Shown in pieces: positions 34,901 through 43,593 of a stretch of DNA of 64,000 nt (position 1 is its first letter; each line of letters starts with the position of its first letter). The position numbers were made by a program, and so were the translations under genes. This stretch comes from Labrys sp. KNU-23 (lineage in GTDB: Bacteria; Pseudomonadota; Alphaproteobacteria; Rhizobiales; Labraceae). The notes beneath the pieces were generated by a model that was not told where the DNA came from, did not search any database, and was given only the letters and a program-made list of their open reading frames with translations. The stretch spans positions 496,001 through 560,000 of the forward strand of contig NZ_CP043488.1 in NCBI RefSeq assembly GCF_008330945.1, written 5' to 3'.

Positions 34901-36013
34901 ATGTCGTCCAACGCGTTGCCACCCGAGCGTGAACCGCTGAAATTTGCCTATTGGGTTCCCAATGTGTCCGGCGGACTCGTGATCAGCACTATCGAGCAGC
35001 GCACGAGCTGGGACATCGATTACAATCGCAAGCTTGCCCAGATCGCCGAAAACAACGGCTTCGACTATGCGCTCAGCCAGATTCGCTTCACGGCGGGCTA
35101 TGGCGCCGACAACCAGCACGAGCCCGTGACCTTCAGCCAGGCCCTGCTCGCCGCGACCGAGCGCCTGAAGGTGATCGTAGCCCTCCTGCCGGGACCCTGG
35201 AATCCGGCCGTCGCCGCCAAGCAGATTGCGACGATCAACAATATCTATGGCGGCCGCGTCGCGGTGAACGTGGTGAGCGGCTGGTTCCGGGGCGAGTTCA
35301 CGGCCATAGGCGAACCCTGGCTTGACCATGACGAGCGCTATCGCCGTTCGGAAGAATTCATCCGCGCCTTGCGCGGGATCTGGACCCAGGAGAACTTCAC
35401 CTTCCGGGGCGATTTCTACCGTTTCACCGACTACAACCTCAAGCCCAAGCCGATCGATCCCCAGCCCGAAATCTTCCAGGGAGGCTCCTCGCGGGCAGCG
35501 CGTGACATGGCGAGCAGGGTCTCCGACTGGTATTTCACCAATGGCAATACGCCTGCCGAAATCAAGAAGCAGATCGACGATATCCGCTCCAAGGCTGCCT
35601 CGAACGGCCATTCGGTCAAGGTCGGCGTCAATGCGTTCGCCATCGCCAGGGAGACGGAGGAGGAAGCCAAATCCGTCCTGGCCGAGATCATTGCGAAGGC
35701 CAATCCCGATGCCGTGCACGGCTTCGCCCATGAGGTAAAGAACGCCGGCAAGGCCTCGCCCGAAGGCGAGGGCAATTGGGCCAAGTCCTCCTTCGAGGAC
35801 CTCGTGCAGTATAATGACGGCTTCCGTTCCAATCTGATCGGCACGCCGCAACAGATCGCCGAGCGCGTCATAGCCCTCAAGGATGCGGGTGCCGACCTTA
35901 TTCTCCTGGGCTTCCTGCACTTCCAGGAAGAGGTGGAATATTTCGGCAGGCACATCATCCCGCTGGTGCGTGAGCTGGAAGCCGAACGGTCGCTGGCTGT
36001 GGCGGCCGAATAG
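34901..36013 (+). CDS. sfnG: Dimethylsulfone monooxygenase, SfnG family
   Basis: A 370-residue luciferase-fold flavin monooxygenase. SfnG uses FMNH2 and O2 to convert dimethylsulfone to methanesulfinate and formaldehyde, releasing sulfur for assimilation. The N-terminus FAYWVPNVSGGLVISTIEQR and the run TSWDIDYNRKLAQIAE, RFTAGYGADNQHEPV, VNVVSGWFRGEF and EPWLDHDERYRRSEEF are close to known SfnG. FMNH2 would come from the reductase encoded just upstream. Downstream are five ABC transporter genes and sfnB. Expression is probably switched on by sulfate limitation. Confidence 0.92.
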   Translation: MSSNALPPEREPLKFAYWVPNVSGGLVISTIEQRTSWDIDYNRKLAQIAENNGFDYALSQIRFTAGYGADNQHEPVTFSQALLAATERLKVIVALLPGPWNPAVAAKQIATINNIYGGRVAVNVVSGWFRGEFTAIGEPWLDHDERYRRSEEFIRALRGIWTQENFTFRGDFYRFTDYNLKPKPIDPQPEIFQGGSSRAARDMASRVSDWYFTNGNTPAEIKKQIDDIRSKAASNGHSVKVGVNAFAIARETEEEAKSVLAEIIAKANPDAVHGFAHEVKNAGKASPEGEGNWAKSSFEDLVQYNDGFRSNLIGTPQQIAERVIALKDAGADLILLGFLHFQEEVEYFGRHIIPLVRELEAERSLAVAAE

Positions 36014-36069
36014 TTCATCCGGCCCGCGGCTGGCACCAGCCTCCCGACTGCAAACAATTGGAACGATCG

Positions 36070-36990
36070 ATGGGCGCCACCTCTCGCGCAGCCTTGCAGA
36101 TTTCGGCTGACTTCGACTTGGGTCTCGCCGCCCCGGCCGAAGATCTGCAGGCTGCCGTTTCGCCAGCAACCAAGCCGCGGCCGACCGTGCTTGCGGTCGC
36201 TGACATCGGCCTGTCCTTCGGCGGCGTCACGGCGCTCTCGCAGGTAAGCCTGCAGGTCCGCTCTGGTGAAATATTTGCCATCATCGGGCCGAACGGCGCT
36301 GGCAAGAGTTCGCTCATCAACGTCGTCAGCGGCATCTACAAGCCGGACCGCGGCCGGATCCATCTGGGCGAGGAGGCATTCGAGACCGTACCGACCTCGC
36401 GTCTGGCACGTCTTGGCGTTGCCCGCACATTCCAGAATCTTGCGCTCTTCAAGGGCTTGTCCACCATCGACAACATAGTGGTCGGGCGGGTCGGTGTTGG
36501 CCAAGCCAACTTCCTGGAGCAGCTCATCGGGCTGGGCCGGGCTCGGCGCGAGCGCGACGACGCCTATTCCCGTGCTGACGACATGCTCCGGTTTCTCCAC
36601 CTCGAGGACATTCGAGACCGCCTTGTCAGCACCTTGCCCTATGGCCTGCAGAAGCGCGTCGAACTCGGTCGTGCGCTCGTGGCGCGGCCGAGGCTCTTGC
36701 TGCTGGATGAGCCCATGGCCGGCATGACGGCCTCCGAAAAGGATGAGATGTGCCAGTTCATCCAGGCCGCCCGCGATGAGTTCGGCACCACGATCGTGCT
36801 GATCGAACACGACATCGGTGTCGTCATGGGTTTGTCGGATCGGATCGCCGTACTGGACCATGGCTGCACCATCGCAGTGGGCACGCCGGGGGAGATCCAG
36901 AACGATCCAGCCGTGATCGACGCCTATCTCGGCGTCGCCCATGACGATGGCGACAGCGCCCCCGACGCTCCTGTCCAAGAACACGCCTGA
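36070..36990 (+). CDS. Branched-chain amino-acid-type ABC ATPase (LivG-like)
   Basis: A 306-residue ATPase with an unusual extra N-terminus of about 40 residues before the cassette. Walker A GPNGAGKSS, the LivG-type VARTFQNLALFKGLSTIDNI loop, signature LPYGLQKRVELGRAL and Walker B LLLLDEPMAGM are intact. The C-terminal DPAVIDAYLG is the LivG ending. It belongs to the hydrophobic-amino-acid uptake class, here between sfnG and sfnB, so the cargo is more likely an organosulfur compound than leucine. Three 14-bp repeats follow at its end. Confidence 0.92.
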   Translation: MGATSRAALQISADFDLGLAAPAEDLQAAVSPATKPRPTVLAVADIGLSFGGVTALSQVSLQVRSGEIFAIIGPNGAGKSSLINVVSGIYKPDRGRIHLGEEAFETVPTSRLARLGVARTFQNLALFKGLSTIDNIVVGRVGVGQANFLEQLIGLGRARRERDDAYSRADDMLRFLHLEDIRDRLVSTLPYGLQKRVELGRALVARPRLLLLDEPMAGMTASEKDEMCQFIQAARDEFGTTIVLIEHDIGVVMGLSDRIAVLDHGCTIAVGTPGEIQNDPAVIDAYLGVAHDDGDSAPDAPVQEHA

Positions 36991-37022
36991 TGGAACAAGC
37001 CTGATGGAGCACGCCTGATGGA
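36981..37022 (+). repeat. Three tandem 14-bp repeats at the livG-livH junction
   Basis: ACACGCCTGATGGA, ACAAGCCTGATGGA and GCACGCCTGATGGA follow directly. Each carries TGATG, so three stop/start overlaps appear in three different frames; only ATG 37018 opens the permease. It looks like a slippage duplication of the intergenic coupling sequence. Confidence 0.85.
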
Positions 37023-37913
37023 TGGCTTCGACTACCAGTTCTTCATCGAAGTCCTCGTGGGGGGATTGCTGTCGGGCGTAATGTATTCGCTCGTCGCGAT
37101 CGGCTTCGTGCTGATCTACAAGACCTCGGGCGTCCTCAATTTTGCCCAGGGCGCGATGCTGCTGTTTGCCGCGCTCACCTTCGTCAGCCTTGTCGAACGC
37201 GGGTTTCCAAGCGTGCTGGCCTTTGGGGTGACACTGGGGATCATGGTGATCCTCGCCATCGGAATCGAGCGCGCCGTCTTGCGGCCCCTCGTGAACAAGC
37301 CGCCGATGACATTGTTCATGGCCACGCTCGGCCTCTCCTACATGATCGAAGGTATCGCCCAACTGATCTGGGGAACCCAGGTTCACGGCCTCGATCTCGG
37401 CATTGATGACACGCCGTTCGAGGTCTATGGCGTCCTGATCTCGACATTCGATCTGTTCGCGGCAGGCGTGGCCGGGCTCCTGGTCATCGTGCTGACGGCG
37501 TTCTTTCGCTTCACGCGCGTGGGCCTTGCCTTCCGCGCCGTCGCGGACGATCAATTCGCCGCCTACGCAACCGGTCTTCGCCTGCCGCGCATCTGGGCCA
37601 TCGTCTGGACGGCGGCGGGCGTCGTCGCACTGGTCGCCGGCCTGCTTTGGGGGGGCGGCTGGGCGTGCAGTTTTCCCTGTCGCTGGTCGTGTTGAAGGCG
37701 CTGCCGGTGCTGGTTCTCGGCGGGTTCGACTCGATCCTCGGCGCCATCGTGGCCGGCCTGTTGATCGGTGCTCTCGAAAAGCTCTCCGAGGTCTATATCG
37801 GTCCCTATTTCGGCGGCGGCATCGAAGGCTGGTTCGCCTATGTGATTGCTCTTGCCTTCCTGCTCGTCCGGCCCGCCGGGCTGTTCGGCCAGAAAACCGT
37901 GGAAAGGGCCTGA
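37018..37913 (+). pseudogene. Branched-chain amino-acid-type ABC permease (LivH-like), frameshifted in a G7 run
   Basis: The frame from ATG 37018 encodes a normal LivH permease (GLLSGVMYSLVAIGFVLIYKT, VLNFAQGAMLL, FTRVGLAFRAVADDQFAAYATGL) up to LVAGLLWGG, then runs into 17 unrelated residues and a stop at 37695. The proper continuation (GRLGVQFSLSLVVLKALPVLVLGG, then to PAGLFGQKTVERA) is in another frame and ends at 37913. Adding one G to the seven Gs at 37649-37655 restores a permease of about 298 residues, the family length. It may be a real mutation, a phase-variable tract or a sequencing error. All other genes of the operon are intact. Confidence 0.88.
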
Positions 37914-37916
37914 GCC

Positions 37917-38954
37917 ATGTCCACGCTCGCCGTGCAATCCCCCATCGATAGAGCTCGCAAGCTGCCAGGTTGGCTGGCACCGCTCATCCTCCTGGTCATA
38001 GCCTATGTCGTATTGCCCCTCTTGGGCACGAACTACCTGTTCGAGGCCATACTGACGCCCTTTCTGGCGCTCTCGCTCGCAGCCCTCGGCCTGAACCTGT
38101 TGACGGGATATGCTGGCCAATTGTCGCTCGGTTCGGCCGCCTTCATGGCGGTCGGGGCGTTTGCGGCCTACAACATCAATCTGCGCGTGCCCGGTATGCC
38201 GCTCCTGGGCAGTATCGTGTTGGCAGGCATCACGGCCGCCGCGATCGGCATTCTTTTCGGCTTGCCTAGCTTGCGGCTGCGCGGCTTTTATCTCGCCGTC
38301 GCCACCCTGGCCGCGCAGTTCTTCGTCGAGTGGGCACTGACGAAATTCGGCTGGTTCTCCAACCACAATCCCTCCGGCGTCATCGACGCCCCGCCTCTCA
38401 CCATCCTGGGTTTGACGTTCGATGGCCCCGTTGGCCGCTACCTCTTCGCCCTGACGATCGTTGTTGTCCTGACAACTCTCATCCACCGGCTCGTCAACAC
38501 CCAAACCGGCCATAACTTCATTGCGGTTCGTGACAACGAAATGGCGGCGCGGGTCATCGGCGTGCCGGTGCTGCGCACCAAGCTGCTTGCCTTCGGCCTG
38601 TCATCCTTCATCATCGGCGTCGCCGGCGTGCTCTGGGCCTTCGCCTATCTGCGCACGGTGGAGCCGGCCGGCTTCAACCTCGACCGCTCGTTCCAAATCC
38701 TCTTCATCATCATCATCGGTGGGCTTGCGACCATTCGGGGCGCCTTTTTCGGCGCAGCCTTGATTGTGGTGTTTCCCCTGTTGCTGTCGCGGCTCGGCAG
38801 CTTCATCTTCGGCGGCAGTTTCGATTCAGGCGTGCTGGACATGAGCCAGCACGTCGTCCTGGGCGCGCTCATCATCGCCTTCCTCATCGCCGAACCGGAC
38901 GGGCTCGCCGCCCTGTGTCGACGCTTGCTGAAACGCCTTCCTTTCAAAATCTGA
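37917..38954 (+). CDS. Branched-chain amino-acid-type ABC permease (LivM-like)
   Basis: A 345-residue permease with eight to ten membrane helices. LivM landmarks are LALGLNLLTGYAGQLSLG-type residues (ALGLNLLTGYAGQLSLGSAAF), GLPSLRLRGFYLAVATLA, and the EAA-like VRDNEMAARVIGVPVLRTK cytosolic loop. It starts 3 bp after the LivH stop. It pairs with LivH; if LivH is truly broken the importer cannot assemble normally. Confidence 0.92.
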   Translation: MSTLAVQSPIDRARKLPGWLAPLILLVIAYVVLPLLGTNYLFEAILTPFLALSLAALGLNLLTGYAGQLSLGSAAFMAVGAFAAYNINLRVPGMPLLGSIVLAGITAAAIGILFGLPSLRLRGFYLAVATLAAQFFVEWALTKFGWFSNHNPSGVIDAPPLTILGLTFDGPVGRYLFALTIVVVLTTLIHRLVNTQTGHNFIAVRDNEMAARVIGVPVLRTKLLAFGLSSFIIGVAGVLWAFAYLRTVEPAGFNLDRSFQILFIIIIGGLATIRGAFFGAALIVVFPLLLSRLGSFIFGGSFDSGVLDMSQHVVLGALIIAFLIAEPDGLAALCRRLLKRLPFKI

Positions 38955-38999
38955 CCTCGAAAAACGGCCCTGTCCTGGCTCAACACCCGGAGTGCATTC

Positions 39000-40361
39000 A
39001 TGCCAACCCTGAAATCCTCCTTCAAGCCGCTGCTGCGGCGCACGGCACTCGCGGCCGGCCTCGCGCTCGCGCTGGCAGCCCCGATCAACCTTTCCGCCGC
39101 CCAGGCGGACGAGCAGTATTTCCCGCTGCAGAGCTATCGCGTCGGTCCCTATGCAGCGGGCGGAACCGGCTTCTTCGGTGGCTTCATCGATTATCTCAAC
39201 CTGATCAACATCCGCGATGGCGGCGTGAACGGCGTGAAGCTCACCTGGGACGAATGCGAAACCCAATATGAAGTCGAGCGCGGTGTCGAATGCTACGAGC
39301 GCCAGAAGAGCCATCCGGCCGCCGCCTGGAATCCGCTTTCGGTGGGCATCGCCTATGCGATGATCGACCGCATCACAGCGGACAAGGTGCCGCTGATCAC
39401 CGTCAATCATGGCCGTACCGATTCAACGGACGGGCGGGTCTTTCCCTATGTCTTCCCGTTGTTGCTGAACCCCTACAGCGAGACCTCGGGCATCATCAAC
39501 TATGTCGCCGGCAAGCTCGGCGGCACCGACCAGTTGAAGGGCAAGAAGATCGCGGTGCTTTACCATGGCTCGCCCTATGGCAAGGAAACCATTCCGATCT
39601 ACGAATTGCTGGCGAAGAAATACGGCTTCGTTCTGCAGCAGATCGAAGTGCCCCATCCAGGCAATGAACAGCAGTCGCAATGGCTGACGATCCGCCGTTA
39701 CAAGCCCGACTACGTCGTGCTGCGCGGCTGGGGCGTCATGAATCCGGTGGCCTTGAAGACGGCCCAGAAGGTCGGCTTTCCGGCCGACCATATCGTGGGC
39801 AATGTCTGGTCCAATTCCGAGGAAGACGTGATCCCGGCCGGCGAAGCGGCCAAGGGCTACACCGCGATCACCACGCAGGCCTCCGGCAACAGCTACCCCG
39901 TGGTCCAGGAGATCGTGAAGACGGTCTATGGCGCCGGCAAGGGCAATCTCGACGACAAGAAGCGTATCGGCAGCGTCTATCATAATCTCGGCATCGTGAA
40001 TGGGATCCTCAACGTCGAGGCGATCCGCATCGCACAGGGCAAGTTCGGCCGCCGGACATTGACGGGCGACGAAGTGCGCTGGGGCTTCGAGCATCTGCAG
40101 CTCGATCCTGCCCGCGTCGAGGCGCTCGGCGCCAAGGACCTGTTCCATTCCATCAACGTGACGTGGGAAAACCACGAGGGCGATGGCTATGTGACCTTCC
40201 AGCAATGGGACGGCGCCAAATGGAAGGTCGTCTCCGATTGGATTGCACCGGATTGGGCCCTGCTCCGCCCCATCATCGAAAAGTCGGCCGCAGCCTATGC
40301 CGCCGAGCACAAGATCGTGCCCCGCACGGCGGCCGATGCCGACCGGCTCGGTGCCAAGTGA
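39000..40361 (+). CDS. Substrate-binding protein of the branched-chain-type ABC transporter (LivK-like)
   Basis: A 453-residue exported binding protein with a long signal peptide (basic start, then LAAGLALALAAPINLSAAQA). The mature protein has the type I periplasmic-binding fold of Peripla_BP_6 members: RVGPYAAGGTGFFGGFIDYLNLIN, LGGTDQLKGKKIAVLYHGSPYGKETIP, and YEVERGVECYERQK. At about 425 mature residues it is longer than LivK for leucine (about 345), closer to amide- or urea-type binding proteins. The operon context suggests an organosulfur ligand. Confidence 0.9.
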   Translation: MPTLKSSFKPLLRRTALAAGLALALAAPINLSAAQADEQYFPLQSYRVGPYAAGGTGFFGGFIDYLNLINIRDGGVNGVKLTWDECETQYEVERGVECYERQKSHPAAAWNPLSVGIAYAMIDRITADKVPLITVNHGRTDSTDGRVFPYVFPLLLNPYSETSGIINYVAGKLGGTDQLKGKKIAVLYHGSPYGKETIPIYELLAKKYGFVLQQIEVPHPGNEQQSQWLTIRRYKPDYVVLRGWGVMNPVALKTAQKVGFPADHIVGNVWSNSEEDVIPAGEAAKGYTAITTQASGNSYPVVQEIVKTVYGAGKGNLDDKKRIGSVYHNLGIVNGILNVEAIRIAQGKFGRRTLTGDEVRWGFEHLQLDPARVEALGAKDLFHSINVTWENHEGDGYVTFQQWDGAKWKVVSDWIAPDWALLRPIIEKSAAAYAAEHKIVPRTAADADRLGAK

Positions 40362-40419
40362 GACGGCCAACACCCTGCGTCTCTCTTCGGGGCGCAGGGC
40401 CAATCCAGGAGCATCGCCC

Positions 40420-41190
40420 ATGGCCGGCCCGGACATCATCCTTTCCATAGACGGGATCGCGGCCGTCTACAGCCACGCCATCGCCGCTCTCCACGGCGTG
40501 ACCCTTGATGTGCGGCGTGGCGAGATCGTCGCCTTGCTCGGCGCCAACGGCGCTGGCAAGTCAACCACTCTCAAGGCAGTCTCGAACCTGCTTTCGGCAG
40601 AGCGCGGCAAGCAGGTGAACGGTTCGATCCGCTTCGACGGCCATGACGTCTCGGCCATGAGCCCCTCCCGGCTGGTCCGGCTCGGTCTGGTGCAGGTCCT
40701 CGAGGGGCGGCACTGTTTCCGTGCCCTCAGCGTGGAGGAAAATCTTGTCACCGGCGGATTGGGGCGTGGATCGAAACGTGCGGAGATCGCCGATGACCTC
40801 GCACGGATCTATGCGATTTTTCCCCGTCTCAAGGAAAAGCGAAAGATCCCGGCCGGTCTTACCTCGGGCGGCGAGCAGCAGATGGCGGCGATCGGCCGGG
40901 CGCTCATGGCACGGCCGCGCCTGCTGGTCCTCGATGAACCTTCCATGGGGCTCGCGCCCTTGATCGTGCAGGATATTTTTCGTCGCTTGAAGCACCTTAA
41001 CCGCACGGAGGGGCTTTCAATTCTGCTCGCCGAGCAGAACTCGGCCGTTGCGCTGCGTTATGCCGATCGCGCCGTCGTTCTGGAGACCGGTGCCACCGTG
41101 CTCGAAGGCTCGGCGGCCGAGTTGCGCTCGCGCGACGATATCAAGGCTTTCTATCTCGGCCAGACCCGAACACGGGCGCACGCCGCCTGA
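40420..41190 (+). CDS. Branched-chain amino-acid-type ABC ATPase (LivF-like)
   Basis: A 256-residue ATPase, second nucleotide-binding subunit. Walker A GANGAGKSTT, the LivF-type VQVLEGRHCFRALSVEENL loop, signature LTSGGEQQMAAIGRAL and Walker B LLVLDEPSMGLAP are intact. ATG 40420 has CAGGAG 8 bp ahead; the frame extends upstream inside the binding-protein gene and is rejected. It lies 31 bp before sfnB. Confidence 0.93.
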   Translation: MAGPDIILSIDGIAAVYSHAIAALHGVTLDVRRGEIVALLGANGAGKSTTLKAVSNLLSAERGKQVNGSIRFDGHDVSAMSPSRLVRLGLVQVLEGRHCFRALSVEENLVTGGLGRGSKRAEIADDLARIYAIFPRLKEKRKIPAGLTSGGEQQMAAIGRALMARPRLLVLDEPSMGLAPLIVQDIFRRLKHLNRTEGLSILLAEQNSAVALRYADRAVVLETGATVLEGSAAELRSRDDIKAFYLGQTRTRAHAA

Positions 41191-41221
41191 CCATGTCCCC
41201 TGAAACAGGAGCCCATCAGCC

Positions 41222-42481
41222 ATGACCATTGCCGTCAAGCATGCCGCGATCGACCCCGCTCAGCCATCCGTCGCCGTGCCGGCCGTACCTCGCCCCAAGG
41301 AAGCGGCCCATGTCGTCAGGGACGACGCGGAAGCCATCGCGATCGCACGGGAACTTGCCGCCCGCTTTGCGGAGGGCGCATCGGAGCGCGACCGTCAGCG
41401 CATCTGGCCTGTGGCGGAGCTGGATGCCTATTCACAAAGCGGCTTGTGGTCGCTCAATGTTCCCAAGGCCTTTGGCGGACCGGAGCTTTCCTATGTGACG
41501 ATCGACAAGGTGATCCAGATCATCTCGGCGGCGGACCCCTCGATTGGCCAGATCACGCAGAACCATATCGGCGTCGTGGCGGCGATCCGCACCAATTCGG
41601 ACGAGGCGCAACAGCGCCTCTTCTTCACCGAAGTGCTCGGGGGAACCCGTTTCGGCAATGCGTTTTCAGAATTCGGGTCGAAGCGAGCCGCCGAATTCGA
41701 AACCAAGTTCACCGATGCCGGCGACCATGTGCTGGTCAACGGCAAGAAATTCTATTCCAGCGGGGCCTTGCTGGCCCATCTGGTGCCGATCGTCGCTCTC
41801 GATGATCAAGGACGCGCCTGGTATGCCGTTGCCGAGCGTGATGCACCTGGCCTGAGCGTCATCGATGACTGGTCGAGCTTCGGCCAGAAAACCACGCTCA
41901 GCGGCACGGTACTGATCGACAATGTCAAAGTGCCGAAGACGCATCTCGTGCCGGGGTACAAGGGCTTCGAACGCCCGACCGCGGACGGGGCCATCTTCCA
42001 GATCATCCAGGCGGCCGTCGACACCGGTATCGCGGAGGCTGCCATTCAGGACACCATCCGTTTTGTCCGGGGCGGGACGCGTGCCTGGATCGACAGCGGC
42101 CTCGAGCATGCCTGGCAGGACCCCTATACGATCCAGGCCGTCGGAGACCTGACCTTGCGCCTGCATGCGGCCGAAGCGCTTCTCGAGAAAGCCGGTCTTG
42201 CCGTCGACCGCGCTGTCGCGGATGCTACCGTCGAAACCGTCGCCAAGGCTCAGATCGCCGTGGCGGAGGCCAAGGTGCTCTCGACCGAGATCGCCATCGC
42301 AGCGACCAACAAACTGTTCGAACTTGCCGGCACCCGCTCCACGCTCGGAGTGCACAATCTGGATCGGCACTGGCGCAACGCACGAACGCACACGCTTCAT
42401 GACCCGGTGCGCTGGAAATATGCAATCCTGGGGAATTACGCACTCAACGGCGTTAATCCTCCCCTTCATGCGTGGAGTTGA
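41222..42481 (+). CDS. sfnB: SfnB-family FMNH2/FAD-dependent oxidoreductase (acyl-CoA-dehydrogenase fold)
   Basis: A 419-residue protein of the SfnB "sulfur acquisition oxidoreductase" group, acyl-CoA-dehydrogenase fold. Landmarks are VVRDDAEAIAIARELAARFAEG, YSQSGLWSLNVPKAFGGPELSY, and NAFSEFGSKRAAEFETKF. SfnB is required for growth on dimethylsulfone in Pseudomonas, although its precise reaction is not settled. Last gene of the operon; a 15-bp-stem hairpin follows at 42571. Confidence 0.9.
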   Translation: MTIAVKHAAIDPAQPSVAVPAVPRPKEAAHVVRDDAEAIAIARELAARFAEGASERDRQRIWPVAELDAYSQSGLWSLNVPKAFGGPELSYVTIDKVIQIISAADPSIGQITQNHIGVVAAIRTNSDEAQQRLFFTEVLGGTRFGNAFSEFGSKRAAEFETKFTDAGDHVLVNGKKFYSSGALLAHLVPIVALDDQGRAWYAVAERDAPGLSVIDDWSSFGQKTTLSGTVLIDNVKVPKTHLVPGYKGFERPTADGAIFQIIQAAVDTGIAEAAIQDTIRFVRGGTRAWIDSGLEHAWQDPYTIQAVGDLTLRLHAAEALLEKAGLAVDRAVADATVETVAKAQIAVAEAKVLSTEIAIAATNKLFELAGTRSTLGVHNLDRHWRNARTHTLHDPVRWKYAILGNYALNGVNPPLHAWS

Positions 42482-42570
42482 GCGGCTAGTTCTCTGGTGC
42501 CTTCGAGGCGCCGTCATCCGGACCGCCGACGGATAGCTTCACATTGTCGCCGCCGTCCGATCTGATCCCC

Positions 42571-42605
42571 GGCCGTCCTGTCTTTCCATAAAAGACAGGA
42601 CGGCC
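42571..42605. terminator. Bidirectional terminator hairpin between sfnB and the S-methyltransferase gene
   Basis: A perfect 15-base stem, GGCCGTCCTGTCTTT with AAAGACAGGACGGCC, and loop CCATA. It lies between two convergent genes, 90 and 43 bp from their stops. The T/A bases at the stem top replace a classical T tail. Confidence 0.8.
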
Positions 42606-42647
42606 GGCCATGCTCCAACTCGTCGGCTCAACGCAAACGGAATCGAA

Positions 42648-43580
42648 TCACAACTCGTTCGAGATCTGGCGTTGGCGGAAGCGGCGGATGGCCTCGATAT
42701 GCTCGGGACCGATACCGCAGCATCCGCCGACGATCGTCGCGCCGCGATCGACCCAACGTTGCGCCCATTTGAGATAATTGTCGGGAGCGAGATCGCTGCG
42801 GATCTGTGAAATGCCGGCATAGGGCGTATCGGAGGGGGGCTCGGGCAGGAAGGCATTGGCATATACGCCGAGACCGATATCCTGGCTGCCGGAAACATGG
42901 ATGGCTGCACTCGCTGCTTCGACAGCCTGCGTCATTGCTTCGGGTTGGCTGCAGTTGAACAGGATGCTGGCCGCGCCCTGTTCCAGCGTCTGCGCCACAG
43001 CTTCCCCAACGGCTTCCCCCGAGCGCAGTTGCGGCGGCCCCTCGCGGCCATCCTCGTCGCGCAACGTATAGGACACCCAGTATGGAAGGCCGGTGGGGCG
43101 CACGGCTTCGATTGCGGCGAAGGCCTCCCTTGTCGAGCTCTGGGTCTCGATCAGCCAGAAGTCGACATGGGGTGCAAGCCCCTCGACCAGCGCGCTCAGA
43201 ATGGCGGGTGCGCGGCTGGGCTGGAAGCGAGAAGGGCGATAACTCTCGAAAAGCGGAGGCAACGATCCGGCGACCTGAACCGGACGATGGGCCTGGTCGG
43301 CCACGGCGCGGGCCAGGTTGCCGGCGCGTGCCGCCAGGCTGGCGCCTCCAGCGGCGAAGCGCTCTTCACCGATCATGTGGGGCACGATGCCGTAGGAGTT
43401 GGTGGTGATGATATCGGCGCCGCTCTCGACATAGAGGCTATGCGCCTCGGTAACGAAATGAGGCGCCTCGATCAGGGGCAGGGCCGACCATTCGGGCAGG
43501 CGAAATGGCGCGCCGAGGCGCTCCAGCAATCGTCCCATGCCGCCGTCGAGAATGGTGAAACCATTGATCTTGCTGTTCAT
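42648..43580 (-). CDS. mmuM: Homocysteine S-methyltransferase family protein (MmuM-like)
   Basis: A 310-residue zinc enzyme of the Pfam homocysteine S-methyltransferase family, which transfers a methyl group from S-methylmethionine (or another methylsulfonium donor) to homocysteine to form methionine. The opening FTILDGGMGRLLERLG, zinc cysteine in LFNCSQPE and the CC pair in VGGCCGIGPEHI are intact. The gene follows a polar amino-acid permease by 13 bp on the same strand, so it probably processes what that transporter imports. S-methylmethionine is the natural candidate. Confidence 0.9.
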   Translation of the reverse strand: MNSKINGFTILDGGMGRLLERLGAPFRLPEWSALPLIEAPHFVTEAHSLYVESGADIITTNSYGIVPHMIGEERFAAGGASLAARAGNLARAVADQAHRPVQVAGSLPPLFESYRPSRFQPSRAPAILSALVEGLAPHVDFWLIETQSSTREAFAAIEAVRPTGLPYWVSYTLRDEDGREGPPQLRSGEAVGEAVAQTLEQGAASILFNCSQPEAMTQAVEAASAAIHVSGSQDIGLGVYANAFLPEPPSDTPYAGISQIRSDLAPDNYLKWAQRWVDRGATIVGGCCGIGPEHIEAIRRFRQRQISNEL

Positions 43581-43593
43581 GTTGCGTTGACTT

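Noticed and set aside
35431-37980. An 849-codon minus-strand frame across sfnG, livG and livH
   Set aside because: Low-complexity Arg/Asp/Glu-rich sequence typical of antisense frames in GC-rich DNA; the plus strand carries clear conserved genes.
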